64,000 nt of DNA. It comes from Engraulis encrasicolus. Taxonomy: Eukaryota; Chordata; Actinopteri; Clupeiformes; Engraulidae. Below the pieces are notes generated by a model. It was given only the letters and a program-made list of their open reading frames with translations. It searched no databases and was not told the origin of the DNA. The translations under genes were made by a program, and so were the position numbers. Positions 1 to 10,496 of the stretch are shown here, one piece after another. The DNA is taken from NCBI RefSeq assembly GCF_034702125.1, contig NC_085857.1:55298714-55362713 (forward strand), given 5' to 3'. Position 1 is the stretch's first letter; the number at the start of each line of letters is the position of its first letter.

Positions 1-394
1 TCATTAGCATATTACTATTAGCTGACTTCACTTTCCGCGAATTTGCTTTGATCACTCAATTCATCTGATGCAGTGTAACAAATGACATTTGATCGAATGA
101 GGAAGACTTGAATTATGTACAACAGTGGCTTGCCCACACAACAACAACATTAACAATAATAATAATAATAATAATAATAATAGACGTTTCTCATTCACAC
201 TCGTACCCACAGACACAAAATGAAATCTTCAATTCGTTTTTTTCCATCTGTATGGATAAAAAATGGTTCAGGTTAGCAGCAGGTAAACACAGAAAAAGTA
301 CATTACTGAAAGAACAAACAAACAAACAGTCCCACGATCAGAAATGATAAAGTAGGAGTAAAACCAATTTTAAAAACCTTATGTTAGATCTAGT
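1..394. other. Non-coding, likely map2k7 intron 1
   Basis: No coding segment was recognised. By position this is probably intron 1 of the minus-strand map2k7 gene, whose exon 1 lies at 2011-2134. Apart from an AAT microsatellite the sequence is AT-rich and featureless. Confidence 0.4.
154..182. repeat. (AAT)n microsatellite
   Basis: About nine AAT units follow a short CAA-rich run. Read directly from the sequence. Confidence 0.9.
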
Positions 395-786
395 CAGGGC
401 CGGACTAACGCACAGGCTAGATATGGCTGAAGCCTGGGGATCCCCACCTGCCAAGAGGCCCCCATAGGCTAGATATTGCTGCAGGCTGGGGGGCCCACAG
501 GCTAGATATGGTTGAAGCCTAGTATTAGGGCTCCCACCTGCCAGGGGGCCCCCACAGACTAGCTATGCAAAATCTATAAAATTGGAGCAATGTAATAATT
601 CTACCCCCATCCTCGTCCATGTCTGAGGTGCCATGAACATTGTACAGTTGGCAGACATGTCATCTTTAATTCCTTGCTTTGACCTGTTGTGACATGGTGT
701 AACTTATTGTCGGGGGAAGAAACCTTTTGAGGGGGCCTACAGCAACCTGTAGCATAGGGGGCTCTGACCACCTCAATCCGGCCATG
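395..786. mobile_element. hAT-like MITE with internal tandem repeat
   Basis: The left end starts CAGGGCCGGACTAAC and the right end is an imperfect inverse (CTCAATCCGGCCATG). Inside, a unit beginning AGGCTAGATATGGCTG recurs about three times. The CAGGG-type end suggests hAT, but no 8-bp target duplication is visible. Related fragments occur near 4065 and near 46152. Confidence 0.5.
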
Positions 787-1002
787 GTGGAATAACTGGT
801 GATGTTTACAACTCAGTAATAACGTACTGATGTTGAATTACTTTTACTACATACTCCAGACTTCATCCACCTCTGGTCATGGTAGGGGAAATTAATCTTC
901 ATGAATGCAGTAAATTAATCAACCCCCAGCACTTTATTGCAAAGGCGCCCACCTTGGCAGCAAACACGCCCTGTAAGCTTATAGATTTTGGGTTGTGTGA
1001 AT

Positions 1003-1161
1003 GAAGAAGAAGAAGAAGAAGAAGAAGAAGAAGAAGAAGAAGAAGAAGAAGGAGAAGGAGAAGGAGAAGGAGAAGGAGAAGGAGAAGAAGAAGAAGAAGA
1101 AGAAGAAGAAGAAGAAGAAGAAGAAGAAGAAGAAGAAGAAGAAGAAGAAGAAGAAGAAGAA
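1003..1161. repeat. (GAA)n/(GGAGAA)n microsatellite
   Basis: A run of about 160 bases of GAA units, interrupted in the middle (about 1051-1086) by GGAGAA units. Open frames through it are poly-Glu, poly-Ser or poly-Phe artefacts. Confidence 0.95.
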
Positions 1162-2010
1162 CCCTCGTTGACAGTGACGAAGTGCCAACGTTGACTTGAC
1201 GCTACCGTGTAGAATGGCCAGTCTTTTCGACTTCGCAGCACAGTGCCACTGACCAGGGTACAACGGCATAAATAACTAGTGTGTCGTACAGTGGTTATGT
1301 TTCCATGAACATGTGTACATTATCACGGTCAAATTGACTGGTGTGCCTGAAAGCCACCAACCCCGCGTCTTGCTGCCGAAACAGTACACCGACATGTTAT
1401 CATTAGCCCACAAGCTATGCTGGATAGCCATTTTACGTCAGTAGGGCACTACCGTTAGCATCGGAGCTAAGCGATAATAAGTCACCTTAAAGTCCAGCTT
1501 CGGCTGGGTTTATTTTGCAAAGAAAGGTTGTCATGACAAATGTCAATTATGACAGTTAAACAACATGACATAACGCGGTGGGTCAGATAAAGTCAGCGCA
1601 ATGGCCTCAGTACGAGGCAGCGGCTAACTGGGCCTGCTAACGTCAGTTCTCCTAACTGAGGGGGGTGGGGGTGCAGCGCCTTGTTCGGGACAAGGCTAGC
1701 ATTTTGTAACCTCTAACACTAAATAATAACCATCGACTAGGCTTGTGCTTGTCTTTAAGACATCGACTACGCAAGTGCTTGAAAAAGACTTGAGGTGGAA
1801 CTGTCATGCTCGATGTTTCACGGCAGCTGAACATTAGTGGGCCTGTGACTTGTGTTTGTTTACGGTCGCGTCTGCCTGCCTAGTTCTAGCCATCTCAATC
1901 CCACGGACCCCTCTCCTCCCCACCCCTCCCATCCTCTCTCCTTTCCCCGTCTTTCTCGCTAGCCGTCCGCCAACCAACGAAGCTCTGATCCATTTCGACA
2001 CGACACTTAC
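1162..2010 (-). other. Non-coding, probable map2k7 intron 1
   Basis: This continues directly from the GTAAGT donor of map2k7 exon 1 (intron begins at 2010, reading leftwards). No further exon of that gene was recognised. The sequence is mixed composition and holds no clear transposon. Confidence 0.45.
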
Positions 2011-2134
2011 TTGGCCTTGGACGAGACCGTTGAGGACTCATGTCGATGTTGAGGTCAATTCTTCGTCTGGCTTCTTTATTTTCTTGCTTTAACTTCTCCT
2101 CGATCCGGGAGAGCCTCTGTTCCAGCGACGACAT
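2011..2134 (-). CDS. map2k7: MAP kinase kinase 7 (MKK7), exon 1 coding part
   Basis: The exon encodes 41 residues starting MSSLEQRLSRIEEKLKQ and containing ARRRIDLNID and SPQR. This matches the N-terminus of vertebrate MKK7, the dual-specificity kinase that phosphorylates JNK in the cytoplasm and nucleus. The basic-hydrophobic stretch (residues about 14-31) is the first JNK-docking D-site, preceded by a short coiled-coil-like helix. The ATG at 2134 was preferred over an in-frame ATG seven codons upstream because the family starts at this point. The exon ends after 41 codons plus one base at a consensus GTAAGT donor, so the intron is phase 1. The remaining base A is compatible with the Thr that follows in the mammalian protein. 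The kinase domain must lie left of the window. Assignment rests on recalled family sequence. Confidence 0.85.
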
Positions 2135-2238
2135 CTTGAAAAATTGCGTTACCATCGACAGCCAGCCGTGCGCCGAGGCAGCCTCTTAGCGCAAGGAACT
2201 ATGGGATATCGGAGGACCTACACAACACTGTTTATGAC

Positions 2239-2312
<74 letters not shown>

Positions 2313-3194
2313 ATCAGAGTGAAACCATTGTCGATACGTCCACTTATTTTAAAAGAAAGACAGCAGTTTAGGCCTGCATTAAAACACATGACACAGCAAT
2401 ACACTAAATAAGTAGGCTTAAGGTCAGATTAGACTTCTGCAACTGCGCTCGTCAAAACTCGCGTGGGAGTGGCCACGAACCAACATTGTATTCATGCATC
2501 TGCGAGTTCTGCGAGGTCCGAGGTCTCGTCGCGAGCCACATTTGAAATTCACTACATTGTAAGCACTGCGGTCATTATTAAGCAATGTTGCTTTCTATCC
2601 CGGTTAGCTAAGTATTTTCACACAAATTGCAAAGGCAATGCACTGGTATCATTATTTGACATACCCAGTCTGTTTTCACGAGGAGAAAATGCAAGCATGT
2701 AAAGACAGTTGATTCTGCCGATGTGTGTTTACATTCGGTGGAGGAACGGTAGTAAAATAAAACCACAGGCATTGTGCCACGAGTGTTCAACTGATGCATT
2801 GTTTGTTGCTTGTAGCTTCGTGTATTTACACACATTTACACACAAGGCATTAATATAGTTTTTTAACAGAATACAGCTCTGCTCTCGCAAACTACTGGCA
2901 TTGCGCTGCCACAAGAACAGAACAAGGAAGTAGCGAGACGACCAATCATAGCGCCTTTTTGTCTGCGTACTCCGCGTCCGTCCGACGGATAGTTAGAATT
3001 TTTTCGAGGCGCTCGACGACGGGCGCAGAGCCTCTGCCAGGGGGGCGTGGACTCGCACAGACAGAAAACGGACGGACGCAGAGGCTATGCGTCCGAAGCA
3101 TAAATCTAGCTTTAGCCTGTATAATAGGCTATATTTTTTAGGGTAGGCTTGATACAAACTTAGTTACTGAATTTACAGGAGACCTCCCCCCCAA
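2135..3194 (-). promoter_or_regulatory. Putative map2k7 5' flank / 5' UTR
   Basis: This region lies directly upstream of the map2k7 start on the minus strand and is locally CpG-richer than its surroundings (for example 2440-2530 and 2930-3100). No TATA box or start site can be fixed. It contains a CA microsatellite and, at 2965-3095, an imperfect inverted motif built on GCGTCCGTCCG and its complement, which may be a transposon fragment. Confidence 0.35.
2241..2311. repeat. (CA)n microsatellite
   Basis: About 35 uninterrupted CA units, about 105 bp upstream of the map2k7 start codon. A length-variable repeat here would sit in the 5' UTR or proximal promoter. Confidence 0.97.
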
Positions 3195-3306
<112 letters not shown>

Positions 3307-3337
3307 ACAGAACACATGACAGCAAATTAATTCCATA

Positions 3338-3535
3338 TGCCTATCTTGCAAAAGCACAATTGTCATTTTGTCATTTGCAATGGGGATGGTGAATAAAAAC
3401 AGTCCCTCAAAAGTTGTTGTGGCTTGGCTGACGTTATTGTTTCCTCCACAGAGGCAGGGTCATTAAGGGGGGGGGGGGGGGGTTAAGGCCAAGCACAAGT
3501 GGAGGACGGGAGTCCACCCAGTGTCCTACCGTACT
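3338..3535. mobile_element. Fragment of dispersed DNA element 'family A'
   Basis: This shares the core motif CTCAAAAGTTGTTGTGGCT and the flanking text (GCAAAAGC near the start, AGCACAAGTGGAGGA near the end) with copies at 11790-11935, 13091-13766 and, inverted, 13790-14110. The terminal repeats are not clear in this copy. It is a non-coding, nonautonomous element of unknown superfamily. Confidence 0.6.
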
Positions 3536-3554
3536 GCCAATGTGGAGAGGAGTA

Positions 3555-3927
3555 TTAAAGGGACACTGTTCTGGAAATGGTCAAAAAAGGTACTGCAACT
3601 ATGCTGCTCATTGAAACTGTGTTGCCTATTGCCAAATTAGACCTTTTCATGATAGTTTACTTAGTAATAAACTAATATTTTCTAGTATGGCCCAAGTAGG
3701 CCTACAGTCATTTTTGCAGCTAAAAATGGCTATTTCTGGAAATTCAAAATGGCGGACCATGGAGAAGATCCCCCTTTTCATGCATGAAAAGTGCAATTTT
3801 TCCAGTCATAATGAATACTTAGAATTTCATGGTGGTGGTAAATATTCATGAAAAAGGTAACATTAGTAAATGGGTAGCATGAATTCTGGAAATAAACAAC
3901 TAAAAATCTCACACAGTGTCCCTTTAA
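3555..3927. mobile_element. T2/Kolobok-like MITE (TTAA target)
   Basis: Both edges are TTAA. The inverted ends are AGGGACACTGT and its complement ACAGTGTCCCT, so each terminus reads TTAAAGGGA. This fits the TTAAAGGRR terminus described for Xenopus T2 MITEs, linked to the Kolobok superfamily. There is no coding capacity. Confidence 0.75.
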
Positions 3928-4242
3928 CAAGATTTAAAACACAGCAGATGACTTTTTCCAATACCGAATATTGTCACAATAGATTCCAATAATTTGGCCA
4001 ATCGGGGACCCCTTGGCCCCAGGAGCACCTCGGCATGTCTAGCTTTTCTAGCGCTGTCTATGGAGCCAGGGCCAGATTACTGCACAGACGGCTGCAGCCT
4101 AGGGGTGTGATTGGCCAAAACTGACAAAAAGGCAGAATTGTGCAAAATAGTCCGGCAGCCAAAAGCCAAACATCAGCCCAACCCGGCTTGTCTGATAACC
4201 TTTTTTTTTTTTTGCAGTTTGTTGTTACCCAAGGTGTACCTA

Positions 4243-4487
4243 TTAACCCTATTCAGACTGGGCTTTTTTGGCATTCCTGGGCCTGGGGGGGGGGTATGAC
4301 CACCAAACTTTGGGGAGATGATCTACATGTGGACATCTATGAATGACATAATTTTTGTGTTATTATCTGGTATTATGACGTCATTATGACATCATCTGTT
4401 TATAATGCCCAAAATCTTGCCATAATGTATTTTCCATCAAATTTAGGTAATGCACTTAAATTTGAATGATAGTCTGGATAGGGTTAA
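4243..4487. mobile_element. piggyBac-like MITE (245 bp with TTAA)
   Basis: TTAA is duplicated at both edges. The inverted ends are CCCTATTCAGAC and GTCTGGATAGGG. TTAA duplication with CCC...GGG ends is the hallmark of piggyBac elements. The interior is AT-rich and non-coding. Confidence 0.8.
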
Positions 4488-4559
4488 GATTCCAGAGGGT
4501 ACCCGGTGACATCCCTTGAGCATTTCCAGGTATTGAGCCTTTTATGCCGGATGAGACAT

Positions 4560-5968
4560 TGCCCAAACAGTGGTCCCAGCAATCACATCCATCATGAACT
4601 CCTCACTCTCCTCCGGCACTGTCCCCTCCGCCTTCAAACAAGCAAGGGTGTCACCACTACTGAAGAAGCCTACACGGAACCCTGCTCAAGACGCTGCCTA
4701 CACTGAACCCTGCTCTAGAAAGGGCAGTTGCAAAGCAGGTCACCAACTTCCTAAACCAGAACGAATTACTGGACCCAAAACAATCTGGTTTCAGAAGTGG
4801 ACATTCAACTGAAACTGCGTTACTCTCAGTGACTGAAGCTCTAAGGACTGCAAGCACGGAAGGACTATCCTCTGTCCTCATCCTACTAGACCACAAGATC
4901 CTCCTGAGGATGCTCACGGCCATGGGAATCACTGGCGTTGTCCACTCATGGTTCAACTCCTACCTCTCTGGACGCACCTTCAGTCTGTCATGGCAAGGGG
5001 AACTGTCTACGACTCACACCCTCTCCACAGGCGTACCCCAAGGATCAGTGCTGGGACCCCTTCTGTTTGCAATATACACCTCCTCCCTGGGACGTGTCAT
5101 TCAAACATATGGGTTCTCCTACCACTGCTATGCTGATGACACCCAGATGTACCTGTCGTTCCGTCCAGAGGGCACCACGGTTTCAGAACGCATCTCTGCC
5201 TGCCTCACCGATTTGTCAACATGGATGAAGGACCACCACCTACAGCTGAACCTGGCCAAGACAGAGCTCCTGGTGATCCCAGCTAAAGAGTCGCTTAGTC
5301 ACAACATCAACCTCAAGATAGGCTCCACCATCGTGACCCCAAACAAAGTCGCCAAAAACCTTGGCGTCATGATTGATGATGAGCTGTCATGCTCCAACTA
5401 CATCAACTCAGTAACCCGGACCTGTCGATTCCAGATGTCCAACGTACGGAATATCAGACCTGTGCTGACACAATATTCTACACAACGACTGGTCCAGGCC
5501 ACGGTCCTGTCCCGCATTGACTACTGCAACTCACTCATGACAGGTCTACCTGCTTGTGCGCTAAAACCTCTGCAGATGATCCAGAATGCGGCGGCACGGT
5601 TGATATTCAATCAACCCAAAAGGACCCATGTTACTCCTCTATTTATTGAGTTGCACTGGTTACCGATCGCCGCCCGGATCAAGCACAAGGCATTGACCCT
5701 TGCCTACAAAACCATCACAGGAACGGCCCCAGCTTATCTGAAGGACCTACTAACGCCTTATGTTACTGGAAGAGAACTGCGCTCATCCAGCACAAGCCGT
5801 CTGGCTCTGCCATCCAGTCGCTCTAGGTACTCCCAGTCGAGATTGTTCTCCGTTGTGGTACCCAAGTGGTGGAACGGTCTCCCAGAGGCAGCAAGACTAA
5901 GCACATCTCTTGCAGCTTTCAAGAAACAACTAAAGACCTTCCTCTTTCGAGAGATTCTACTAAACTAA
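4560..5968 (+). pseudogene. L2-type LINE reverse transcriptase, 5'-truncated and dead
   Basis: The C-terminal part of an L2/CR1-group ORF2 reads through 4829-5968 (379 residues). It has motif B (GVPQGSVLGPLLF), motif C (CYADDTQMYL) and the family's C-terminal blocks (ELHWLPIAARIKHKAL, WWNGLPEAARLS). Upstream pieces (IMNSSLSSGTVPSAFK, KQVTNFLNQNE) lie in another frame, so there is at least one frameshift between 4680 and 4830. After SVLILLD the chain jumps straight to HKILL. The block holding catalytic motif A (normally LDLSAAFDTV) is deleted, so the enzyme cannot work. Intact ORF2 would be about 900 residues or more, and the endonuclease half is absent. Confidence 0.88.
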
Positions 5969-6241
5969 TGCTTGAGCTGGCCTTGCCCCAGGGCAGACTC
6001 TTGACATGATGTTTAGTTTAGTTTAGTTTGTGTGTGTGTGTTTGTATGTGTGTGTGTACTCGTTATTTACTCTTTATATATAAAAAAAACCTAACCCCTC
6101 TTTGCAACTGCACTCATTGTTCTGTATATCTCCTGTGCACTTTGTATTGGCTTGTGATGTTGGCTTGATCCTCTTTTGAAAATCGCTTTGGTTATAAAGC
6201 GTCTGCCAAATACAATGTAATGTAATGTAATGTAATGTAAT
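5969..6241 (+). mobile_element. 3' UTR and TGTAA tail of the L2 LINE
   Basis: The sequence after the stop ends with a stem-like segment (GGTTATAAAGCGTCTGCCAA) and about five TGTAA-type units at 6216-6241. UnaL2 of eel ends the same way and its SINE partners share this tail. A GT-rich patch lies at 6028-6057. Confidence 0.8.
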
Positions 6242-6462
6242 GGATGTGCTGCAGCCATAAATTAGAGCAGTTGCCATAGATTACAACAGTTTTCTGCTCG
6301 CATTCATGTTATGCTGACCAAGTCTGAGACACAAAGGCCAACATTTTGCCAAACCTGGCTTTATACCTCATAGTGGGTTGCTTGGTTTTGCTGTTTGTTG
6401 CTGCCCAACACTTACCCATCAAGATAAGAGTGGGTGATATGCCAATTTCAGATATTAACTCT

Positions 6463-7753
6463 TTAACCCTCAAGCGACCGGCCTGTTTTTGCGACTAATC
6501 TGACCGAGCGGGGTCATTTATGACCCCAAGGAGTTTACATAGAAATACCACTATATAAATTAGTTTTTGGGGTTCATTCAAATTTATTTACATCTTGCAC
6601 ATACTTGTCCCTCATCTAAAGCAAAAAAAATTGAATTTGAACATTTTATTGTTTTGCTAAAAATTAGTCAAACTTACATACGTATATGCTAAATATGATG
6701 TATGCCCTCATTTGCATATGTAAACATCAAAATACAAAAACATCCAATACATTTTTTTCTTCTCTCATCATCAGTAATCAACTGAGAAAGTTTCATGGTG
6801 ATATCTATCATTTACATTTTTTAGCCTATTCAGTAGTCTTACCATAATAATACAGTATATTTATGCTAATTATGGAAATTGCTCAAAGTGAAACTTTGGG
6901 AAACCAAGCTAAATTCTATCCATTAGGCCCATAGATGATATTTCTTCAATAAAAATGTAGGGTACTCAACATTTCTGGGTTCATGAAATCACAAGCTCAG
7001 AGAATATGGTAATTTACATAGACAAAACCATGTCTCAAACATATAACCTTATGCACACTCAAAATTTCTCTGAAACTTTTTCTGGACATTGTAGCTGTGA
7101 AAAGGTGTCTTCCATATGTATTAGAGCAAAGAAATGTTTCAACTGATGCTTCAGCCTTTGTATAGCCATATAATAAGGAAAATTCTAAAAACGCCATTGA
7201 TTTCTACACTGATGACTTGTTTCCTCCCTCTTTGTTCATCAGGATGACTTCCATTTCATATTCACATCATTTGTCTAGGACCACCGTGCCATGATATCAA
7301 CAAATATGGACCAATAACAGAAGAAATGCTACCTGGGTGCCCTCACAATATGCTTCGTTGGCTATCACAGGGGTGCCCTATTTATTTATATAATATATTA
7401 TATTTTAATACTATAAATGTTTATATTATGAATATTTTAGGTCTGCTGACCATGGCCTGCCCCAAGACACAAAATACAAAAAAACAGAGTTTGAAAATTT
7501 CAACAACAATGGACATTATAATGTTGAGTATCTCATGGATCCTCTCGGGGTCATAAATGACCCCAGAGGTGTTTTGATTATAAATCCCATATAGATGGTC
7601 CAAATTTCACAAAAAATTCATTCACAACATGCACAACATATGTATTGACAAACTCCTAGAAGGACAAGCTTTTCTGATGAAAATTGCAGAAATGGTGTAT
7701 GAAAATATGTGCCCGGGGTCATAAATGACCCCAGTCGGTCGCTTTAGGGTTAA
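6463..7753 (-). mobile_element. Degraded piggyBac element
   Basis: TTAA flanks inverted ends CCCTCAAGCGACCG and CGGTCGCTTTAGGG. A palindromic motif of the type GGGGTCATAAATGACCCC stands near the left end (6510-6528), near the right end (7713-7731) and again at 7549-7566. On the minus strand 6997-7197 encodes a piece reading YGRHLFTATMSRKSFREIL, which resembles the MSRxRFxxIL region of piggyBac transposases (DDE_Tnp_1_7). The rest of the transposase is lost. Confidence 0.82.
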
Positions 7754-8239
7754 TGTTGGTTTCGCTGCAACCATAGCCCACAAGCTTTTGACCGCTTCAT
7801 AACTGCACTATGATTGAGCATAGAGAATTCTGGGTGGTAGGCCTACCACATCAAAGTTGACAAAGTTTCCTTGTACCAAAGTACCAAAAACATATAGACA
7901 ATTACATAACTAGCTGTTTTTCGAGCAGAAATGTGTAACATTTAGGCAAATTTCGGTGGTGTCAGCTCAAACATATACTGTACACAGAAAGGATTACTAA
8001 CTAATAACTCAACACAGAATTGCAACAACATATCTTTCATAACATTTCATACATTGCTATTTACTCTTCCCATGTTATTGTAACACAAAATACAAAGCTG
8101 ATAACTTGTTTGTCCACAAATAAGGAAATGTTCAGTACAGAATTTCAATGGTGGTCATATTAACATGGAAAGAGATACAATTCAAAACGCAACTCCACAA
8201 AATAACTGATGTATGCAGTATGGTCTCCTGACACGTCTC
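7754..8239. other. Non-coding, no recognised feature
   Basis: AT-rich sequence between the piggyBac relic and the next LINE relic. No repeat ends or coding similarity were recognised. Confidence 0.5.
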
Positions 8240-8914
8240 CACTGGCCACTAACACTCTACGAGGTCCCACTCAGCTGGAGAAACTGGTCAACGCCTATGC
8301 CAGGAAGTGACTTGGTCTTCCCAGATGCCTCAGTAGCGTTGGGCTTTATGGCAGAGGGATGCTGGAACTTCCCATCACTAGCCTGGCGGAGGAGTACAAG
8401 GCTCAATCTCAATTCACCAATTACCCCTTCCCCTCCTTTTTGCGTGTTCATGTGTAGGGGTAGGGGTATCCCAATAGTCGTTAAGGCAGGGGGGTGACAA
8501 GGTCAGACTGGAGATGACGCTCCATGACTCCTGTGACCCACTTGTGTCTCAAGCAGCACCCATCTTGGCCACTGGGAGGAAGAGGACCCCGCTGGCTGCA
8601 ACAGAGCAGGCAAAGGCCGCACTCCGACACCGGGACATTGTGGGACATGTTCAGGAAGGGAGGAGTGGTCTTGGCCTTGGAACTTGCAGACCAACTTGGA
8701 GCAAGGCCAATCCAGCTCAGAGGCACAAGCTGGTGGTTCAAGAGGTACGATGGGAAGAGGAAGCAGCAAGGCGAACACAAGCCGTGGCAGTGGATAGCGT
8801 GGGAAGGAGTTGAGAAAAGAAAGCTCTCCTGGAAAGACCTATGGGAGATGGAGGCATTCAGGGCAAGCTTTACCATCAGAGCTGCATATGACATCTTAGC
8901 TTCACCTGCAAACC
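8240..8914 (+). pseudogene. LINE-like polyprotein C-terminal relic, part 1
   Basis: In shifting plus-strand frames the segment reads as one protein: LEKLVNAYARK, stop, LGLPRCLSSVGLYGRGMLEL, then after an alien insert (about 8403-8488) EMTLHDSCDPLVSQAAP, LRHRDIVGHVQEGRSGL, and after another frameshift near 8790 WEGVEKRKLSWKDLWEMEA and FTIRAAYDILASP. These blocks recur in uncharacterised reverse-transcriptase proteins of fish and invertebrates, downstream of the RT domain. Family naming (R2/NeSL-like or other) is from memory and unsure. At least one stop, two frameshifts and one insertion make it dead. It continues at 9570. Confidence 0.55.
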
Positions 8915-9372
8915 CATAGAGGTAGAAAATAACACTAGAGGTGACCCGCGCCCCTTTTTACGGCAATCTGTAGCGGAGAAATGGAAATTAACGGAGGAGG
9001 CGGCTCACCTCTGTCAAAAATGGCTTAATCATGTGAAAATGTCCATCAACACACTATACAAGGACAATAGTTGAAGTGTGTTGCTAACTATGTTCATAAA
9101 ATATATTATTTGATTTTTAAATGTATTTTATCGACTCATATGATTTAAGTAGATATTTAGCCTGACATTTCAAATCTGGTCTTTGATTAAAGTGTTACTT
9201 CATATTTACACAGTTTTAGTTAATTTCTTGACAAGGGTGGGCGTGTTCTCCATTGACTTGCATTGCCTGAAGTTACCTACACTACCTACGGAAGTTGGGA
9301 AGCTCCAGCTGCCATTTCCCAGTGCTGTTGCAAATTGCTGTGTCCTCTCTAGTGTTATTTTCTACCTCTATG
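8915..9372. mobile_element. Inverted-repeat MITE inside the LINE relic
   Basis: The ends CATAGAGGTAGAAAATAACA and its near-perfect complement at 9346-9372 form inverted repeats of about 27 bp. The element interrupts the LINE coding text. No target duplication was found, so the superfamily is open. Confidence 0.65.
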
Positions 9373-9480
9373 GATGGATCTACAACTTTGCCAATGGGGC
9401 ACCTAAGTCACGCCCTCTACTTCCTGGTTCATGGGGCAGGGGGAGTCAGAAAAAAATAATGGGCTTGAAATGAGTGGTAT

Positions 9481-9618
9481 TGCTGCAAGATCAGTGTATC
9501 TCCGCTTCTTCCGCTCAAAGGCTTCCTCTACGGCACCCTCCCAGGGTAGCCACGCTGCGCCCTCCTAGTGACGCAACACCTTCGGCGGAAGAAGCGGAGA
9601 TACACTGATCTTGCAGCA
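9481..9618. repeat. Perfect 34-bp foldback
   Basis: Positions 9481-9514 are the exact reverse complement of 9585-9618, with a 70-base spacer. The right arm is coding text of the LINE relic (a basic RRKKRRYTDLAA-like segment), so the left arm is a detached inverted copy of it. Confidence 0.9.
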
Positions 9619-9825
9619 GACGCCCAACAACAAGGATGGAACATGAAGGTACCGGTGGAAGTAGGCTGCAGGGGATTCATAGCCACCTCAACATCTAGGC
9701 TACTCAGGGAGATGGGGGTGCGAGGGAAGGCGTACAGGCAGGCCATCAAAGACCTCGTCAGGGCCGCTGAAAAGGGGAGCCAGTGGCTGTGGGCCAGAGG
9801 GAAGGACCTGGCCAGGAGCTCCAAG
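9570..9825 (+). pseudogene. LINE-like polyprotein relic, part 2
   Basis: The open stretch reads YTDLAADAQQQGWNMKV, PVEVGCRGFIATSTSRLL and QWLWARGKDLARSSKQ, the expected C-terminal end of the same family as 8240-8914. The reading is cut by the hAT insertion at 9826 and resumes in the flank at 10497. Confidence 0.55.
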
Positions 9826-10229
9826 CAGTGTTCGAATTACGGGGGAGCCAAAGGGAGCTGAGCTCCCTTTCCCTCAGGCTCCCATGAAAGAGGAAAAACT
9901 TGATTTTCTGTCTATGTCTTCAATGTGTCATTTATACTACCTTAATAAGGAAAACAGCCCTAAATATCCATATTAAATATAAATATCTCCATATATAAAT
10001 AAAAATGTTTCATTTTCCGATCACCATGCATTCAACCGTAGGCCGCCTATTGAACGTGTTTGAGGTAACACCAAATGTGTTTTGGACCGGACATGCATGG
10101 TGCGCCATCGACCTCTTTTCGTGGATGTGTGTTGCACTGCCAACAGTGTTTTTATGGTTGTTGTCCCCCCTGTTGTTTACCCATGCCCCTCCAAGAGATG
10201 TGCACCAGCAAGGGACCCCTGACATCTTG

Positions 10230-10274
<45 letters not shown>

Positions 10275-10413
10275 GGCCATTATCTATCTCCCTCTACGAG
10301 CTAGCTCCTACCCTCTGTGTCAGGGATGTTGAGCGATGGCAAGCAAATCGATGACGTAATGAATTGCGTATCGTATCCAGACTACACATGCTGAAGGGTA
10401 TACTTTCTTTCTT

Positions 10414-10450
<37 letters not shown>

Positions 10451-10488
10451 GGGGCTCCCTTAGGGTCAAATTTGTAATTCGAACCCTG
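9826..10488. mobile_element. hAT-type element with 8-bp TSD GCTCCAAG
   Basis: The ends are CAGTGTTCGAATTAC and GTAATTCGAACCCTG. The 8-bp target duplication GCTCCAAG is perfect at 9818-9825 and 10489-10496. Inside are a GT microsatellite (10232-10270) and a T-run of about 36 (10407-10446). No transposase is visible. Confidence 0.85.
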
Positions 10489-10496
10489 GCTCCAAG

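Noticed and set aside
915..1269. Open frames rich in Ser, Phe or Glu
   Set aside because: Products of the GAA/GGAGAA microsatellite; no flanking coding signal.
2135..2155. Upstream in-frame ATG for map2k7
   Set aside because: It would add seven residues not seen in the family. The downstream ATG matches the family start.
8481..8894. Minus-strand open frames over the LINE relic
   Set aside because: They are shadows of the plus-strand coding text.
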